Shown: positions 25,979-33,583, counted from the stretch's first letter. The stretch: 64,000 nucleotides of DNA from Flagellimonas_A sp039592695 (GCF_039592695.1 NZ_JBBUTK010000002.1:979436-1043435); one strand, 5' to 3'. Notes: generated from the letters alone by a model not told the origin. A program made the numbers and translations.

Positions 25979-26588
25979 CTTCCAATCTTTTTTTAAACTC
26001 TTTTAGTCTTTCAATATCCTTTAAACCGGGTTTGGTCTCAAACTTACTGTTCACATCAATGGCGTGGCAGTATTTTGATTCAGGTCGGTAGAGAAAAGTG
26101 AGGACATCATCAATATTTTCCAATCCAATTCCCCCACTTAGAAAGAACGGTTTTGTAGAGGGGTAATTTTCCAAAACTTCCCAATCAAATGCATAGCCGT
26201 TGCCACCTGGCAGTTTTCCCTTGGTGTCAAATAAGTAGTAATCACATGCATCTTCGTAGGGTTCTAAAAGCGAAAAGTCAAAAGTATCTCCTACATAAAA
26301 AACCTTAACGACCCCAATACCAAGATTTTTGAGTTGATTACATACTTGAGGGGATTCTTGCCCATGAAGTTGCACCAACTGCAAACCATATTTGGTCACT
26401 TTTTGCAAAATTTCTTCGACCGAAGCATCTACAAAAACACCAACCCTTTTGATTTTTCTTGATATGCTTGGAAGTACCCCATCAAGATAGCGAGGTGATT
26501 TTTTCCAAAAAATGAAACCCATATAATCGGGTTGCAAAGTTTCAACCTCTACCGGGTTGAATTTCATACCGCAGACTTTTAACTTCAT
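25962..26588 (-). CDS. trpF: Phosphoribosylanthranilate isomerase
   Basis: A 208-residue (beta/alpha)8 enzyme performing the Amadori rearrangement of PRA to CdRP. KLKVCGMKFN carries the catalytic Cys, and FVDASVEEI, VQLHGQESP, and PFFLSGGIGLENI follow in family order, with the catalytic Asp in AIDVNSKFETKPG. ATG at 26588 gives the usual N-terminus; an alternative ATG at 26600 abuts the REP-like palindrome at 26599-26634. The stop overlaps the trpB start by 17 bases. Confidence 0.93.
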   Translation of the reverse strand: MKLKVCGMKFNPVEVETLQPDYMGFIFWKKSPRYLDGVLPSISRKIKRVGVFVDASVEEILQKVTKYGLQLVQLHGQESPQVCNQLKNLGIGVVKVFYVGDTFDFSLLEPYEDACDYYLFDTKGKLPGGNGYAFDWEVLENYPSTKPFFLSGGIGLENIDDVLTFLYRPESKYCHAIDVNSKFETKPGLKDIERLKEFKKRLEDELSR

Positions 26589-26598
26589 AATTTTTGTC

Positions 26599-26634
26599 AT
26601 TCCCGCCTCCCGATAGCTATCGGGAGGCGGGAAT
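26599..26634. repeat. REP-like perfect palindrome, copy 2
   Basis: A perfect 36-bp palindrome: ATTCCCGCCTCCCGATAG followed by its exact reverse complement. It lies between trpC and trpF, immediately upstream of trpF. Transcribed, it would form a very stable hairpin within the trp mRNA. Confidence 0.9.
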
Positions 26635-26738
26635 CTCATCATTTTTTGTTAACAATGTCCTCCGTCTTCCACTTTTACTTCGACTATGCCCAGTGTGACA
26701 CGCTCAGGATGAGGGGATAGGAGCAGGCTTTTAAATAT

Positions 26739-27527
26739 TTAATTTGCTTTCAGTTTTCCAACAAACTTTTTCGCACTCTCACCAGGATTGTCCGTTTTCA
26801 TAAAATTCTCTCCAATCAAAAAACCTTGATAGCCATATTGTCTTAATTCTTTGATGGCTTCCACACTGCTCATGCCGCTTTCAGAAACCTTGACAAACTC
26901 GCTTGGAATCTTATCTGAGAGTGACTTGCTCGTTTCTAAACTGACTTCAAAAGTCTTTAGGTCACGATTATTGACCCCAAGCATATCCAAACTCGGCATG
27001 ATTGATTTTTGCAGTTCTTCTTCGTTGTGTACTTCCAACAGTACCTCCATATCTAAACTTTTTGCCAATTCAGAAAGGGTTTTGATTTTGTCTTTGGATA
27101 GCACGGCAGCAATCAGCAAGATCACATCGGCTCCATGCGCCTTGGCTTCCAGTATTTGGTATTCATCAATGATAAATTCTTTGCGAAGCAACGGCATATT
27201 CACTACCACCCTTGCCAAGAGTAAATCTTCTAGCGAGCCACCAAAATATTTAATATCTGTCAAAACACTCATACCACATACGCCCGCTCTTTCATAGCCT
27301 TTTGCCACTTGAGCCACATTGGTGTTTTGGTTAATGGTCTGTTTGGAAGGAGAACGCCGCTTATGCTCGGCAATGATGCCCGTTTCACTATTGCGTAAAG
27401 CTTTGGACAGTGATGGACATTGTCGTTCAAAAAGCACGGACGCTTCCAATTGTGATATTGGAAGTATTGACTTTTTCAAAGCAACCTCTTTACGTTTGTC
27501 AACGATTATTTTGTCGAGTATGTTCAT
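26739..27527 (-). CDS. trpC: Indole-3-glycerol phosphate synthase
   Basis: A 262-residue (beta/alpha)8 enzyme that closes the indole ring from CdRP. IIAEHKRRSPSK carries the catalytic Lys, and LRKEFIIDEYQI, HGADVILLIAAVL, and MEVLLEVHNEEEL, then LGVNNRDLKTFEV, KVSESGMSS follow in standard order. It is monofunctional: TrpF is encoded by the separate gene downstream. Gaps of 125 bases (to trpD) and about 150 bases (to trpF) hold repeats instead of the tight spacing usual for this operon. Confidence 0.96.
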   Translation of the reverse strand: MNILDKIIVDKRKEVALKKSILPISQLEASVLFERQCPSLSKALRNSETGIIAEHKRRSPSKQTINQNTNVAQVAKGYERAGVCGMSVLTDIKYFGGSLEDLLLARVVVNMPLLRKEFIIDEYQILEAKAHGADVILLIAAVLSKDKIKTLSELAKSLDMEVLLEVHNEEELQKSIMPSLDMLGVNNRDLKTFEVSLETSKSLSDKIPSEFVKVSESGMSSVEAIKELRQYGYQGFLIGENFMKTDNPGESAKKFVGKLKAN

Positions 27528-27547
27528 TTTTTAATCATTAATTCCGA

Positions 27548-27610
27548 GCGAAGCGAAGGAATCCGTTGCCCCCTTTCCCAAAGCTCAATTGCGAAACGAA
27601 GGAATCTGTT
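27548..27610. repeat. Direct repeats between trpD and trpC
   Basis: GCGAAGCGAAGGAATCCGTT at 27548-27567 recurs as GCGAAACGAAGGAATCTGTT at 27591-27610, 18 of 20 bases equal. The 125-base gap holds no gene. Confidence 0.6.
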
Positions 27611-27652
27611 TTCATGAATGAAACAGTTTGCTTAGTACCTCGCAAATACGTC

Positions 27653-28648
27653 TCAATTTTTACTCAATTCCTGCAATTTTTTTAAAGCCCCTAACCCTTT
27701 ACCGCCCAGCAATGATTCTTTTGCTTTTTCAAACCCCTGTTTTGGTGATACGTTTTCAATAGTAGCTATTGCCACTCCAGCATTGGCACAGACGACATTA
27801 TTCTGTGCCTCAGAGCCCCTTCCTTGTAAAATATCCATAAAGATTTTGGCGGAATCGGCCACATCATCTCCACCAACAATTTCTTCGGAGGAAATAGCAT
27901 CCACCCCAAAATCCAATGGATTCAACACGGCTTCGGTACCGTTGGAAATGGTTTTTGTAGGCCCTGTGAGGCTGATTTCATCATAACCATCCAAGGCATG
28001 AAGTACAGTGAAGTTTTTATCCGTGTTTTGATAGAGATAACCATACATTCGTGCCAACTCTAAATTAAAAACCCCGACCATTTGGTTTTTTGGGAAAGCA
28101 GGATTCACCATTGGACCCAACATATTGAAAAACGTCTTTACCGCGAGTTCCCGTCGGATGGGAGCCACATTTTTCATGGCAGGGTGAAACAAGGGCGCAT
28201 GTAGCACACAGATTCCCGCTTCCTCTATGGATTTTTTTAAAAAATCTGCCTTGTTACTGAATTTGATGCCCAAAAACTCCATCACATTACTGCTACCACA
28301 TTTTGAGGACACCCCGTAGTTACCATGTTTGGTAACCTTGATTCCCGCTCCTGCCGTCACAAAAGAAGCCAATGTTGAAATATTAAAAGTGTCTTTGCCA
28401 TCACCTCCTGTTCCGCATAAATCGATTGGATTATAGTCACTCAAATCTATTGCCAAACACAATTCCAACAGCGCATCACGAAAGCCCTCCAACTCTTCAA
28501 TGGTAATGCTCCGCATCATGTACACCGTTAGAAAAGCGGCAATCTGACTGGTGTTGTAATCGCCCTTGGCGATGTTCACCAAAATCATCTTGGCATCTTC
28601 CTTTTCAAGGATTTCGTGATTGATGAGTCTGTTCAGTGTTTCTTTCAT
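27653..28648 (-). CDS. trpD: Anthranilate phosphoribosyltransferase
   Basis: A 331-residue enzyme that transfers the phosphoribosyl group of PRPP to anthranilate. The PRPP loop DLCGTGGDGKDTFNIST, the anthranilate-binding KHGNYGVSSKCGSSNVME and PLFHPAMKNVAPIRREL are all present, as is the metal-binding region around GYDEISLTGPT. The N-terminal helical domain is complete, so the gene is full length. It is separate from trpG; no fusion is present. A REP-like palindrome fills the gap to trpG. Confidence 0.96.
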   Translation of the reverse strand: MKETLNRLINHEILEKEDAKMILVNIAKGDYNTSQIAAFLTVYMMRSITIEELEGFRDALLELCLAIDLSDYNPIDLCGTGGDGKDTFNISTLASFVTAGAGIKVTKHGNYGVSSKCGSSNVMEFLGIKFSNKADFLKKSIEEAGICVLHAPLFHPAMKNVAPIRRELAVKTFFNMLGPMVNPAFPKNQMVGVFNLELARMYGYLYQNTDKNFTVLHALDGYDEISLTGPTKTISNGTEAVLNPLDFGVDAISSEEIVGGDDVADSAKIFMDILQGRGSEAQNNVVCANAGVAIATIENVSPKQGFEKAKESLLGGKGLGALKKLQELSKN

Positions 28649-28668
28649 CAGTTTACCCTTTTCTTGTC

Positions 28669-28703
28669 ATTCTCGCCTCCGATAGCTATCGGGAGGCGGG
28701 AAT
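28669..28703. repeat. REP-like palindrome, copy 3
   Basis: A 35-bp near-palindrome in the trpG-trpD gap. It differs from the perfect copy at 26599-26634 by one base loss and one substitution in the left arm. Confidence 0.85.
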
Positions 28704-28754
28704 CTTAATTTTTAAGACTTACAAGGTTCTGGAAACCTTGCAGGTCATTCACTT

Positions 28755-29321
28755 TTAATCTTTTAACCAGTTTCTTAAAATTTGTTTTCCATGCGGGGTC
28801 AGTACCGATTCGGGATGGAACTGCACTGCACGCACATCGTATTCTTTATGTCGCAATGACATAATTTGTCCGTTTTCATCAAAAGAGGTTGCTTCAAGTT
28901 CCTGAGGCAAATCGGTATTCACGACCCATGAGTGGTAACGGCCCACTTCGATTTCCTCTGGAATTCCTTCAAAAATATAATCGGCACCCATGATTTTGAT
29001 GGGTGTGGCAATGCCATGATACACTTCATCAAGATTGACCAAATCGCCACCGTATACCTCACCGATGGCCTGCTGCCCCAAACACACCCCAAAGATTTTT
29101 TTCGTCGGGCCATATTTCTCGATAATAGGTTTTAACAATCCCGCTTCATCCGGAATTCCGGGGCCTGGTGAGAGCACGATGTATTCAAAATCGGCCACTT
29201 CTTCGAGCGTTAGCTGGTCGTTTCGCTTTACGACGACCTCACAATCCAAATCCTCGAGATAATGCACCAAATTATAGGTGAAACTGTCGTAATTGTCTAG
29301 CATTAATATCCTTCGTCCCAT
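28755..29321 (-). CDS. trpG: Anthranilate synthase glutamine amidotransferase subunit
   Basis: A 188-residue class I glutamine amidotransferase. LDNYDSFTYNLVHYLED is the family start, FGVCLGQQAIGE holds the nucleophilic Cys, and VQFHPESVLTPHG holds the His-x-Glu of the triad. It provides ammonia to TrpE; PabA-type dual use for p-aminobenzoate is possible. ATG at 29321 lies one base after the trpE stop (29323-29325 on the plus strand), indicating tight coupling; a slightly longer open frame starts inside trpE. Confidence 0.95.
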   Translation of the reverse strand: MGRRILMLDNYDSFTYNLVHYLEDLDCEVVVKRNDQLTLEEVADFEYIVLSPGPGIPDEAGLLKPIIEKYGPTKKIFGVCLGQQAIGEVYGGDLVNLDEVYHGIATPIKIMGADYIFEGIPEEIEVGRYHSWVVNTDLPQELEATSFDENGQIMSLRHKEYDVRAVQFHPESVLTPHGKQILRNWLKD

Positions 29322-29322
29322 G

Positions 29323-30720
29323 TTAAATCGATTCAGCAATTTTCAATGCTTTGTTCAAAGCCCCCAATTTGTTGTATGTTTCCTGCAATTCGGCCTCTGG
29401 GTCTGAAGCAGCCACCAGACCGGCACCTGCCTGAAAATGCAGTTCATGGTTTTTGCTCAAAAAAGTGCGGATCATGATGGCATGGTTGAAATTGCCCTTA
29501 AAATCCATAAATCCGATGGCACCACCGTAATATCCTCGGCTCGTTTTCTCATATTGTTCAATGAGCTGCATGGCCCTATGTTTTGGGGCTCCGCTCAATG
29601 TACCTGCCGGAAAGGTATCGGCCACTATTTTGAGCGTTGACACCTCAGGCTTTTTTATTCCCGTGACCTTGGAGACCAAGTGAATGACATGTGAAAAGTA
29701 TTGTACCTCTCGATAGGTCTCCACATTCACGGCGTTGCCATTTCGGCTGAGGTCGTTGCGGGCCAAATCGACCAGCATGACATGCTCACTGTTCTCTTTG
29801 TCATCTGCCGCCAGTTTTTTGGCAAGCTCGGCATCTTGCTCATCGTTTCCGGTACGTTTGTAGGTGCCAGCGATGGGATGAATCTCTGCTTTGCCATCTT
29901 TGACCACCAACTGGGCCTCGGGCGAGCTTCCGAATATTTTAAAATTCCCATAATCAAAGAAAAACAAGTAGGGGGAAGGGTTGATGGAGCGCAGCGCGCG
30001 GTAAACATTGAATTCATCGCCCTTGAATTTTTGAGAAAAACGTCTTGAAAGCACCAATTGAAATACGTCACCACGTTTGCAATGCTTTTTTGCAAGCTCT
30101 ACATGTTCGCGATAATCAGAATCCTCAAGATTTGAGGCCACTTCACCTTCACGATTGAAATTGTAGGTCGCAAAATTGCGTACGTTCAAAAGTTGGGCCA
30201 ATGCCGGGGTATTGTCAGTACCATCCGCAGAATGGCAAAAAATGTAAGCCTCATTCTTAAAATGGTTGATGGCGATGATATTTTGGTAGACGGCATAGTA
30301 AATATCGGGGATGGCCACAGAATTTTGCTTTTTGGCGATTTCGACAGTCTCGAAATAACGAACGGCATCATAGGCCATATAGCCGAACAGTCCGTTTGTG
30401 GCGAACTTGAAATTGAGGTTTTCAGCCTCGAAGGTTTTTGCAAAAGCATCCAACTCTGATGGAACATCAGTTTTTTTAGTGATTTCTTGGATGGTTTCGC
30501 TGCCATCAGGAAAAACCTTGGTCAACGATTCGCCTTCAATCTTTATTGAAGCGATGGGGTTGCAGCAGATGTAGGAGAAGCTGTTGTCGTTGGCGTGATA
30601 GTCGCTGCTTTCCAATAGAATACTGTTCGGAAAGCGATCGCGAATCTTTAGATAGACACTGACGGGAGTTATTGTATCTGCGAGTATTTGCTTGTATGTG
30701 GTTTTGAGCTTAAAAGTCAC
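29323..30720 (-). CDS. trpE: Anthranilate synthase component I
   Basis: A 465-residue chorismate-using enzyme. The N-terminal LLESSDYHANDNSFSYIC matches the LLES-type tryptophan feedback-inhibition region of TrpE; KRGDVFQLVLSRRF, AGTYKRTGNDEQDAELAKKL, DLARNDLSRNG and PAGTLSGAPKHRAMQLI are the catalytic-domain motifs. It makes anthranilate from chorismate with ammonia from TrpG. It is first of seven trp genes and lies downstream of a Trp leader peptide and attenuator. Confidence 0.96.
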   Translation of the reverse strand: MTFKLKTTYKQILADTITPVSVYLKIRDRFPNSILLESSDYHANDNSFSYICCNPIASIKIEGESLTKVFPDGSETIQEITKKTDVPSELDAFAKTFEAENLNFKFATNGLFGYMAYDAVRYFETVEIAKKQNSVAIPDIYYAVYQNIIAINHFKNEAYIFCHSADGTDNTPALAQLLNVRNFATYNFNREGEVASNLEDSDYREHVELAKKHCKRGDVFQLVLSRRFSQKFKGDEFNVYRALRSINPSPYLFFFDYGNFKIFGSSPEAQLVVKDGKAEIHPIAGTYKRTGNDEQDAELAKKLAADDKENSEHVMLVDLARNDLSRNGNAVNVETYREVQYFSHVIHLVSKVTGIKKPEVSTLKIVADTFPAGTLSGAPKHRAMQLIEQYEKTSRGYYGGAIGFMDFKGNFNHAIMIRTFLSKNHELHFQAGAGLVAASDPEAELQETYNKLGALNKALKIAESI

Positions 30721-30786
30721 TTTTCTAGATTTATTTTACACATCCAGTCTGCCAAAGGCGGACACCCCTCTCAAGAGGGGAGAATT

Positions 30787-30814
30787 AAAAAAGGCCTGTC
30801 GTGATGACAAGCCT
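30787..30814 (-). terminator. Predicted attenuator terminator of the trp operon
   Basis: On the minus strand AGGCTTGTC-ATCAC-GACAGGCCT forms a 9-bp stem with one G-U pair (30792-30814), followed by six T (30787-30792). It lies 26 bases after the leader-peptide stop and about 65 bases before trpE. Two more hairpins (30747-30763 and 30765-30780) lie between it and trpE. Confidence 0.85.
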
Positions 30815-30840
30815 CATATATGGTTACAGTAGGGACTAGC

Positions 30841-30894
30841 TCACGATGTTCGACGTAAGTTTATCCACCACCAAGTTTTGTTACTGATTTTCAT
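30841..30894 (-). CDS. trpL: trp leader peptide with three consecutive Trp codons
   Basis: A 17-residue reading frame, MKISNKTWWWINLRRTS, ATG to TGA, upstream of trpE. The Trp codons TGG TGG TGG occupy 30865-30873. Trp is the rarest residue, so three in a row in a short frame just before a terminator is the classical sign of ribosome-mediated attenuation. When Trp-tRNA is scarce, the ribosome stalls here and should prevent the terminator at 30787-30814. It starts 5 bases after the -7 box, so the mRNA may be leaderless or nearly so. Confidence 0.85.
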   Translation of the reverse strand: MKISNKTWWWINLRRTS

Positions 30895-30899
30895 TTGTT

Positions 30900-30930
30900 C
30901 AAATATAGAACGAAAATTGGTTTTGGCAAA
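30900..30930 (-). promoter_or_regulatory. trp operon promoter (Bacteroidota type)
   Basis: On the minus strand TATATTTG (30907-30900) matches the TAnnTTTG -7 box exactly, with TTTG (30930-30927) 19 bases upstream, the spacing known for Bacteroidota sigma-A promoters. Confidence 0.82.
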
Positions 30931-30960
30931 TCGAAAACAATAATCAATCGAATAAAAAAA

Positions 30961-31015
30961 GCAACTACTTGGTTGCGTTTAAAAAATTATGCTATATTTG
31001 CAACCAATAAGTTGC
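30961..31015 (+). promoter_or_regulatory. SRPBCC-arsR promoter with two inverted-repeat operators
   Basis: TATATTTG at 30993-31000 is a consensus -7 box with TTG at 30973-30975 (17-base spacing). GCAAC-N6-GTTGC occurs twice, at 30961-30976 and 31000-31015, bracketing the promoter; centres are 39 bases apart. This suits a dimeric ArsR-type repressor binding twice. ATG follows at 31039. Confidence 0.72.
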
Positions 31016-31038
31016 ATATTAATCAAAAGCTATCAGTC

Positions 31039-31464
31039 ATGAAAGACACTATCACGAAAGAGTATTTTTTTAACCATTCCATAGATAAAGTATGGAACGC
31101 CATTTCTAGAGAAGAAGAAATTTCTTCTTGGTTCATCAAAGCGAATTTTAAGGCAGAAAAAGGGTACAGATACACTTTTAAAGCCGATGAAGAACATGGC
31201 TGTACACAGATCACAGGGGAAGTCAAAGAGGCGAATCCGTACACTTTGATTTATACTTGGGTAGTTGAAGGAACAAAAGCTGTAACCACAGTAACATGGA
31301 GGTTAGAGCAAATTGATGGAAAGACAAAATTGAACCTACAACATTCAGGCATATCAAACTATGCAGGTGAAACCGCCGTAAGCATGTTCAACAGCTTTAG
31401 TGCCGGTTGGGACAATTGTGCCGAAGAGCTCACCAAATTCTTAAATAGAGAAGTACATGCATGA
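31039..31464 (+). CDS. SRPBCC / AHSA1-like domain protein
   Basis: A 141-residue protein of the SRPBCC (Aha1-C-terminal-like) family: KEYFFNHSIDKVWNAISREE at the N-terminus, the ITGEVKEANPYTLIYTWV strands and the terminal helix FNSFSAGWDNCAEELTKFL. These proteins bind small hydrophobic ligands and are often encoded beside ArsR regulators. The stop overlaps the regulator start by 8 bases. A signal-binding or detoxification role together with ArsR is inferred. The ATG at 31039 is used since the upstream open frame crosses the promoter. Confidence 0.82.
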   Translation: MKDTITKEYFFNHSIDKVWNAISREEEISSWFIKANFKAEKGYRYTFKADEEHGCTQITGEVKEANPYTLIYTWVVEGTKAVTTVTWRLEQIDGKTKLNLQHSGISNYAGETAVSMFNSFSAGWDNCAEELTKFLNREVHA

Positions 31465-31780
31465 TAGCATAACTAAAATCTTAAAAGCCATTGCGGACCC
31501 AACGAGACGTGAAATTTTTCATGCACTGATTGTTACAGCAACCGCTATGCCCATCACCCAGATTTCAGGTCAGTTTGAGATAACCCGCCAGGGAGTCACA
31601 AAACATTTAAAGACTTTAGAGCAGGCAGGATTGGTACAGATTCAAGTCAAGGGTAGGGAACGGTACTGTATTGCCGATGCCGCTCCCCTCAAAGAATTGA
31701 ACAAGTGGCTGAATTTTTACGAACAGTTTTGGGATAATGCCTTGGGTAACCTTGATTCTTATCTAGAATCAAAGTCCTGA
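31457..31780 (+). CDS. ArsR/SmtB-family transcriptional regulator
   Basis: A 107-residue winged-helix regulator. KAIADPTRREIFHALIV is the ArsR helix 2, and TQISGQFEITRQGVTKHLKTL is the recognition helix-turn-helix, followed by the wing VQIQVKGRERYCI. No metal-binding CxCxxC is present, so metal sensing is unlikely. It is translated from within the end of the SRPBCC gene. The twin GCAAC-N6-GTTGC sites at the shared promoter are the likely autoregulatory operators. Confidence 0.9.
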   Translation: MHDSITKILKAIADPTRREIFHALIVTATAMPITQISGQFEITRQGVTKHLKTLEQAGLVQIQVKGRERYCIADAAPLKELNKWLNFYEQFWDNALGNLDSYLESKS

Positions 31781-31796
31781 AAAATGTTTGGATAAA

Positions 31797-31833
31797 AAAA
31801 TCCCGCTCTGGGGGAACCAACGAGCGGGATTTT
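31797..31833. terminator. Bidirectional terminator between arsR and yceI
   Basis: AAAATCCCGCTC pairs with GAGCGGGATTTT around a 13-base loop, with T runs on either strand. It serves the arsR operon on plus and the MarR-nitroreductase-YceI operon on minus. Confidence 0.85.
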
Positions 31834-31875
31834 CAAACACTAAACCAAATTTTCGATGAGTCGAAAATCAGTATT

Positions 31876-32451
31876 TTAAAATTCTAGGTCTGCCACCAAT
31901 TCAAAATCGTCATAGATGGTCTTGTCGCCCAAATTGTCAAAGAAGCTGCCTGAACCATAGCGCACATCATACTTTGAACGGTCAACGGTCAGCGTTGCCG
32001 TAGCTTTGCTGCCATACACCGATACGTCGAAGGTTACAGGTTTTGTGATGCCTTTGATGGTCAAGTCTCCGGTCACCTTGTAAGAGTTTTTCCCATCTGC
32101 ATTTACATCGGTAAAGACCAATTTTGAGGTTGGGTGACTTTGTACACCGAAGAAATCATCAGATTTCAAATGGCCTTCCAATTTACCCTTGTAATCACCT
32201 TCTAGGTCATTGTTCGTTAGTGTTGACATATCTACAACAAACTCTCCGCCTATCAATTTTTCGCCGTCAAACTCCAATGCTCCAGATTTTAGTGCTATGG
32301 TACCGTGGTGAGAGCCAGTAACTTTATAACCTTTCCATGTTACCGTACTTTTTTCAGTGTTCACTTCTTTCTTTTCACCGTCAATTGGGTTGTCCATTGC
32401 TGTCGCAGCGAATACGGTGGTCAATGCTAAACTTAATAGTGTCTTTTTCAT
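31876..32451 (-). CDS. YceI-family periplasmic protein
   Basis: A 191-residue exported protein with signal peptide KKTLLSLALTTVFAATA. The mature part follows the YceI lipocalin-like barrel: STVTWKGYKVTGSHHGTIAL, LKSDDFFGVQSHPTSKLVF, LTIKGITKPVTFDV and the final TIYDDFELVADLEF. The family binds isoprenoid-type ligands. It is last in a marR-nitroreductase-yceI unit, 23 bases after the nitroreductase stop, so it probably shares MarR control. Confidence 0.92.
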   Translation of the reverse strand: MKKTLLSLALTTVFAATAMDNPIDGEKKEVNTEKSTVTWKGYKVTGSHHGTIALKSGALEFDGEKLIGGEFVVDMSTLTNNDLEGDYKGKLEGHLKSDDFFGVQSHPTSKLVFTDVNADGKNSYKVTGDLTIKGITKPVTFDVSVYGSKATATLTVDRSKYDVRYGSGSFFDNLGDKTIYDDFELVADLEF

Positions 32452-32474
32452 GATTTTAATTACTTGTTTACGAT

Positions 32475-33104
32475 TTATATGTATGTGAATAGTTCTTCTT
32501 TTGTTTTTCTGACTTTCGGATAGTGCTGGGTCTCGTCTTCTTGTGATCGGTAGCCGATAGGAAGCACCACAGAAACGCTCAAGTTATCGTTCAGGCCCAA
32601 AATCTGGTTGTATTTCTCGACTTCAAAACCTTCCATGGGGCAGGTGTCGATTTTTAGCTCTGCCGCCGCCTGCATTAAATTGCCGAGGGCGATGCAAACC
32701 TGACGGGCTGTCCAGTTGTTTTTGGAATGCTGCGGCAAATCCATCAACTTTGATTTCATGAAATCACTGTACGTTTTGAGCTGTGCTTCGGGTACACCCC
32801 TGATTTCCTCAACTTTTTCGATGTATTCATCAATCAGTTCTTCACCAAAATTACGTTCGTTGACAAAAATGATGAGGTGCGAAGCATCTTCAACTTGTGA
32901 TTGGTTCCACGAAACAGGGCGAAGTTTCTTTTTTAGTTCAAGGTCAGAGACCACGAATATTTTATAGGGTTGCAGCCCATACGATGAGGCACTGAGCCTG
33001 GTGGCTTCCAATAAGGTATCTAAGTCGCCTTGGGAGACTATTTTGTTGGGGTCGAATTTTTTGGTCGCATAGCGCCAATTTCTGGTTTCCAGTACGTTGT
33101 TCAT
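32475..33104 (-). CDS. NAD(P)H-dependent nitroreductase-family oxidoreductase
   Basis: A 209-residue FMN-dependent enzyme. NWRYATKKFDPNK at the N-terminus, RLSASSYGLQPYKIFVV and the C-terminal LPIGYRSQEDE are characteristic of the NfsB/YfkO-like group. It reduces nitro- or quinone-type electrophiles with NAD(P)H. It lies 2 bases after the MarR gene, so expression is likely induced when MarR leaves its operator, consistent with an electrophile-stress response. Confidence 0.9.
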   Translation of the reverse strand: MNNVLETRNWRYATKKFDPNKIVSQGDLDTLLEATRLSASSYGLQPYKIFVVSDLELKKKLRPVSWNQSQVEDASHLIIFVNERNFGEELIDEYIEKVEEIRGVPEAQLKTYSDFMKSKLMDLPQHSKNNWTARQVCIALGNLMQAAAELKIDTCPMEGFEVEKYNQILGLNDNLSVSVVLPIGYRSQEDETQHYPKVRKTKEELFTYI

Positions 33105-33106
33105 TG

Positions 33107-33553
33107 CTAAAATTTGTCCAATAATCTGTTCAATTCTTTCAGTTCATTTTCAGAAAAAGCCTGTATCGCCTCAGATTCAGCTTGTTTTACAGCCATGTTC
33201 ATTGACTCAAGAGCTTCTAAACCTTGATTGGTGATAAAAATTTCAATCTTTCGGCGATTGTCTCTGCACACGTTTCTTTTGACGTATCCTTTGGCCAAAA
33301 GTTTATCCACCAGTCGTGTTGTGTTGCTCATTTTGGTCACCATGCGCTCGTTCAGGGTAGAAAGGTTGGCCGGATTGCCACGTTGCCCCTTTAAAATGCG
33401 CAATACATTGAATTGTTGAAGCGATACATCAAATGGCTTTAGGGCAGTTGCTATCATTTCATTGACCTTATTCTGTACCAATGTCAGGTGAATAATGGTG
33501 CGCCTTTCGAGGGGCAGCTTTGATGATGTCTTTATGATTTCCTCGACATTCAT
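33107..33553 (-). CDS. MarR-family transcriptional regulator
   Basis: A 148-residue winged-helix dimer. QQFNVLRILKGQRGNPANLS leads into the helix-turn-helix LNERMVTKMSNTTRLVDKL, followed by the wing GYVKRNVCRDNRRKIEIFIT. One Cys (in NVCRDNRRK) sits in the wing. It is first in the operon with the nitroreductase and YceI. A perfect palindrome TTGTATATACAA at 33567-33578 overlaps its own -7 box, indicating autorepression. Confidence 0.92.
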   Translation of the reverse strand: MNVEEIIKTSSKLPLERRTIIHLTLVQNKVNEMIATALKPFDVSLQQFNVLRILKGQRGNPANLSTLNERMVTKMSNTTRLVDKLLAKGYVKRNVCRDNRRKIEIFITNQGLEALESMNMAVKQAESEAIQAFSENELKELNRLLDKF

Positions 33554-33566
33554 GTTATTACAATAG

Positions 33567-33583
33567 TTGTATATACAAATATA
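33567..33583 (-). promoter_or_regulatory. marR promoter -7 box with overlapping palindromic operator
   Basis: TATATTTG on minus (33583-33576) is a consensus -7 box. The perfect 12-bp palindrome TTGTATATACAA (33567-33578) overlaps its downstream end, where MarR binding would block RNA polymerase. A TTG lies 21 bases upstream (33607-33605). Confidence 0.72.

Noticed and set aside
30895..31038. Extended start of the SRPBCC gene from a TTG codon
   Set aside because: It would cover the promoter and both operators; the ATG at 31039 fits the family.
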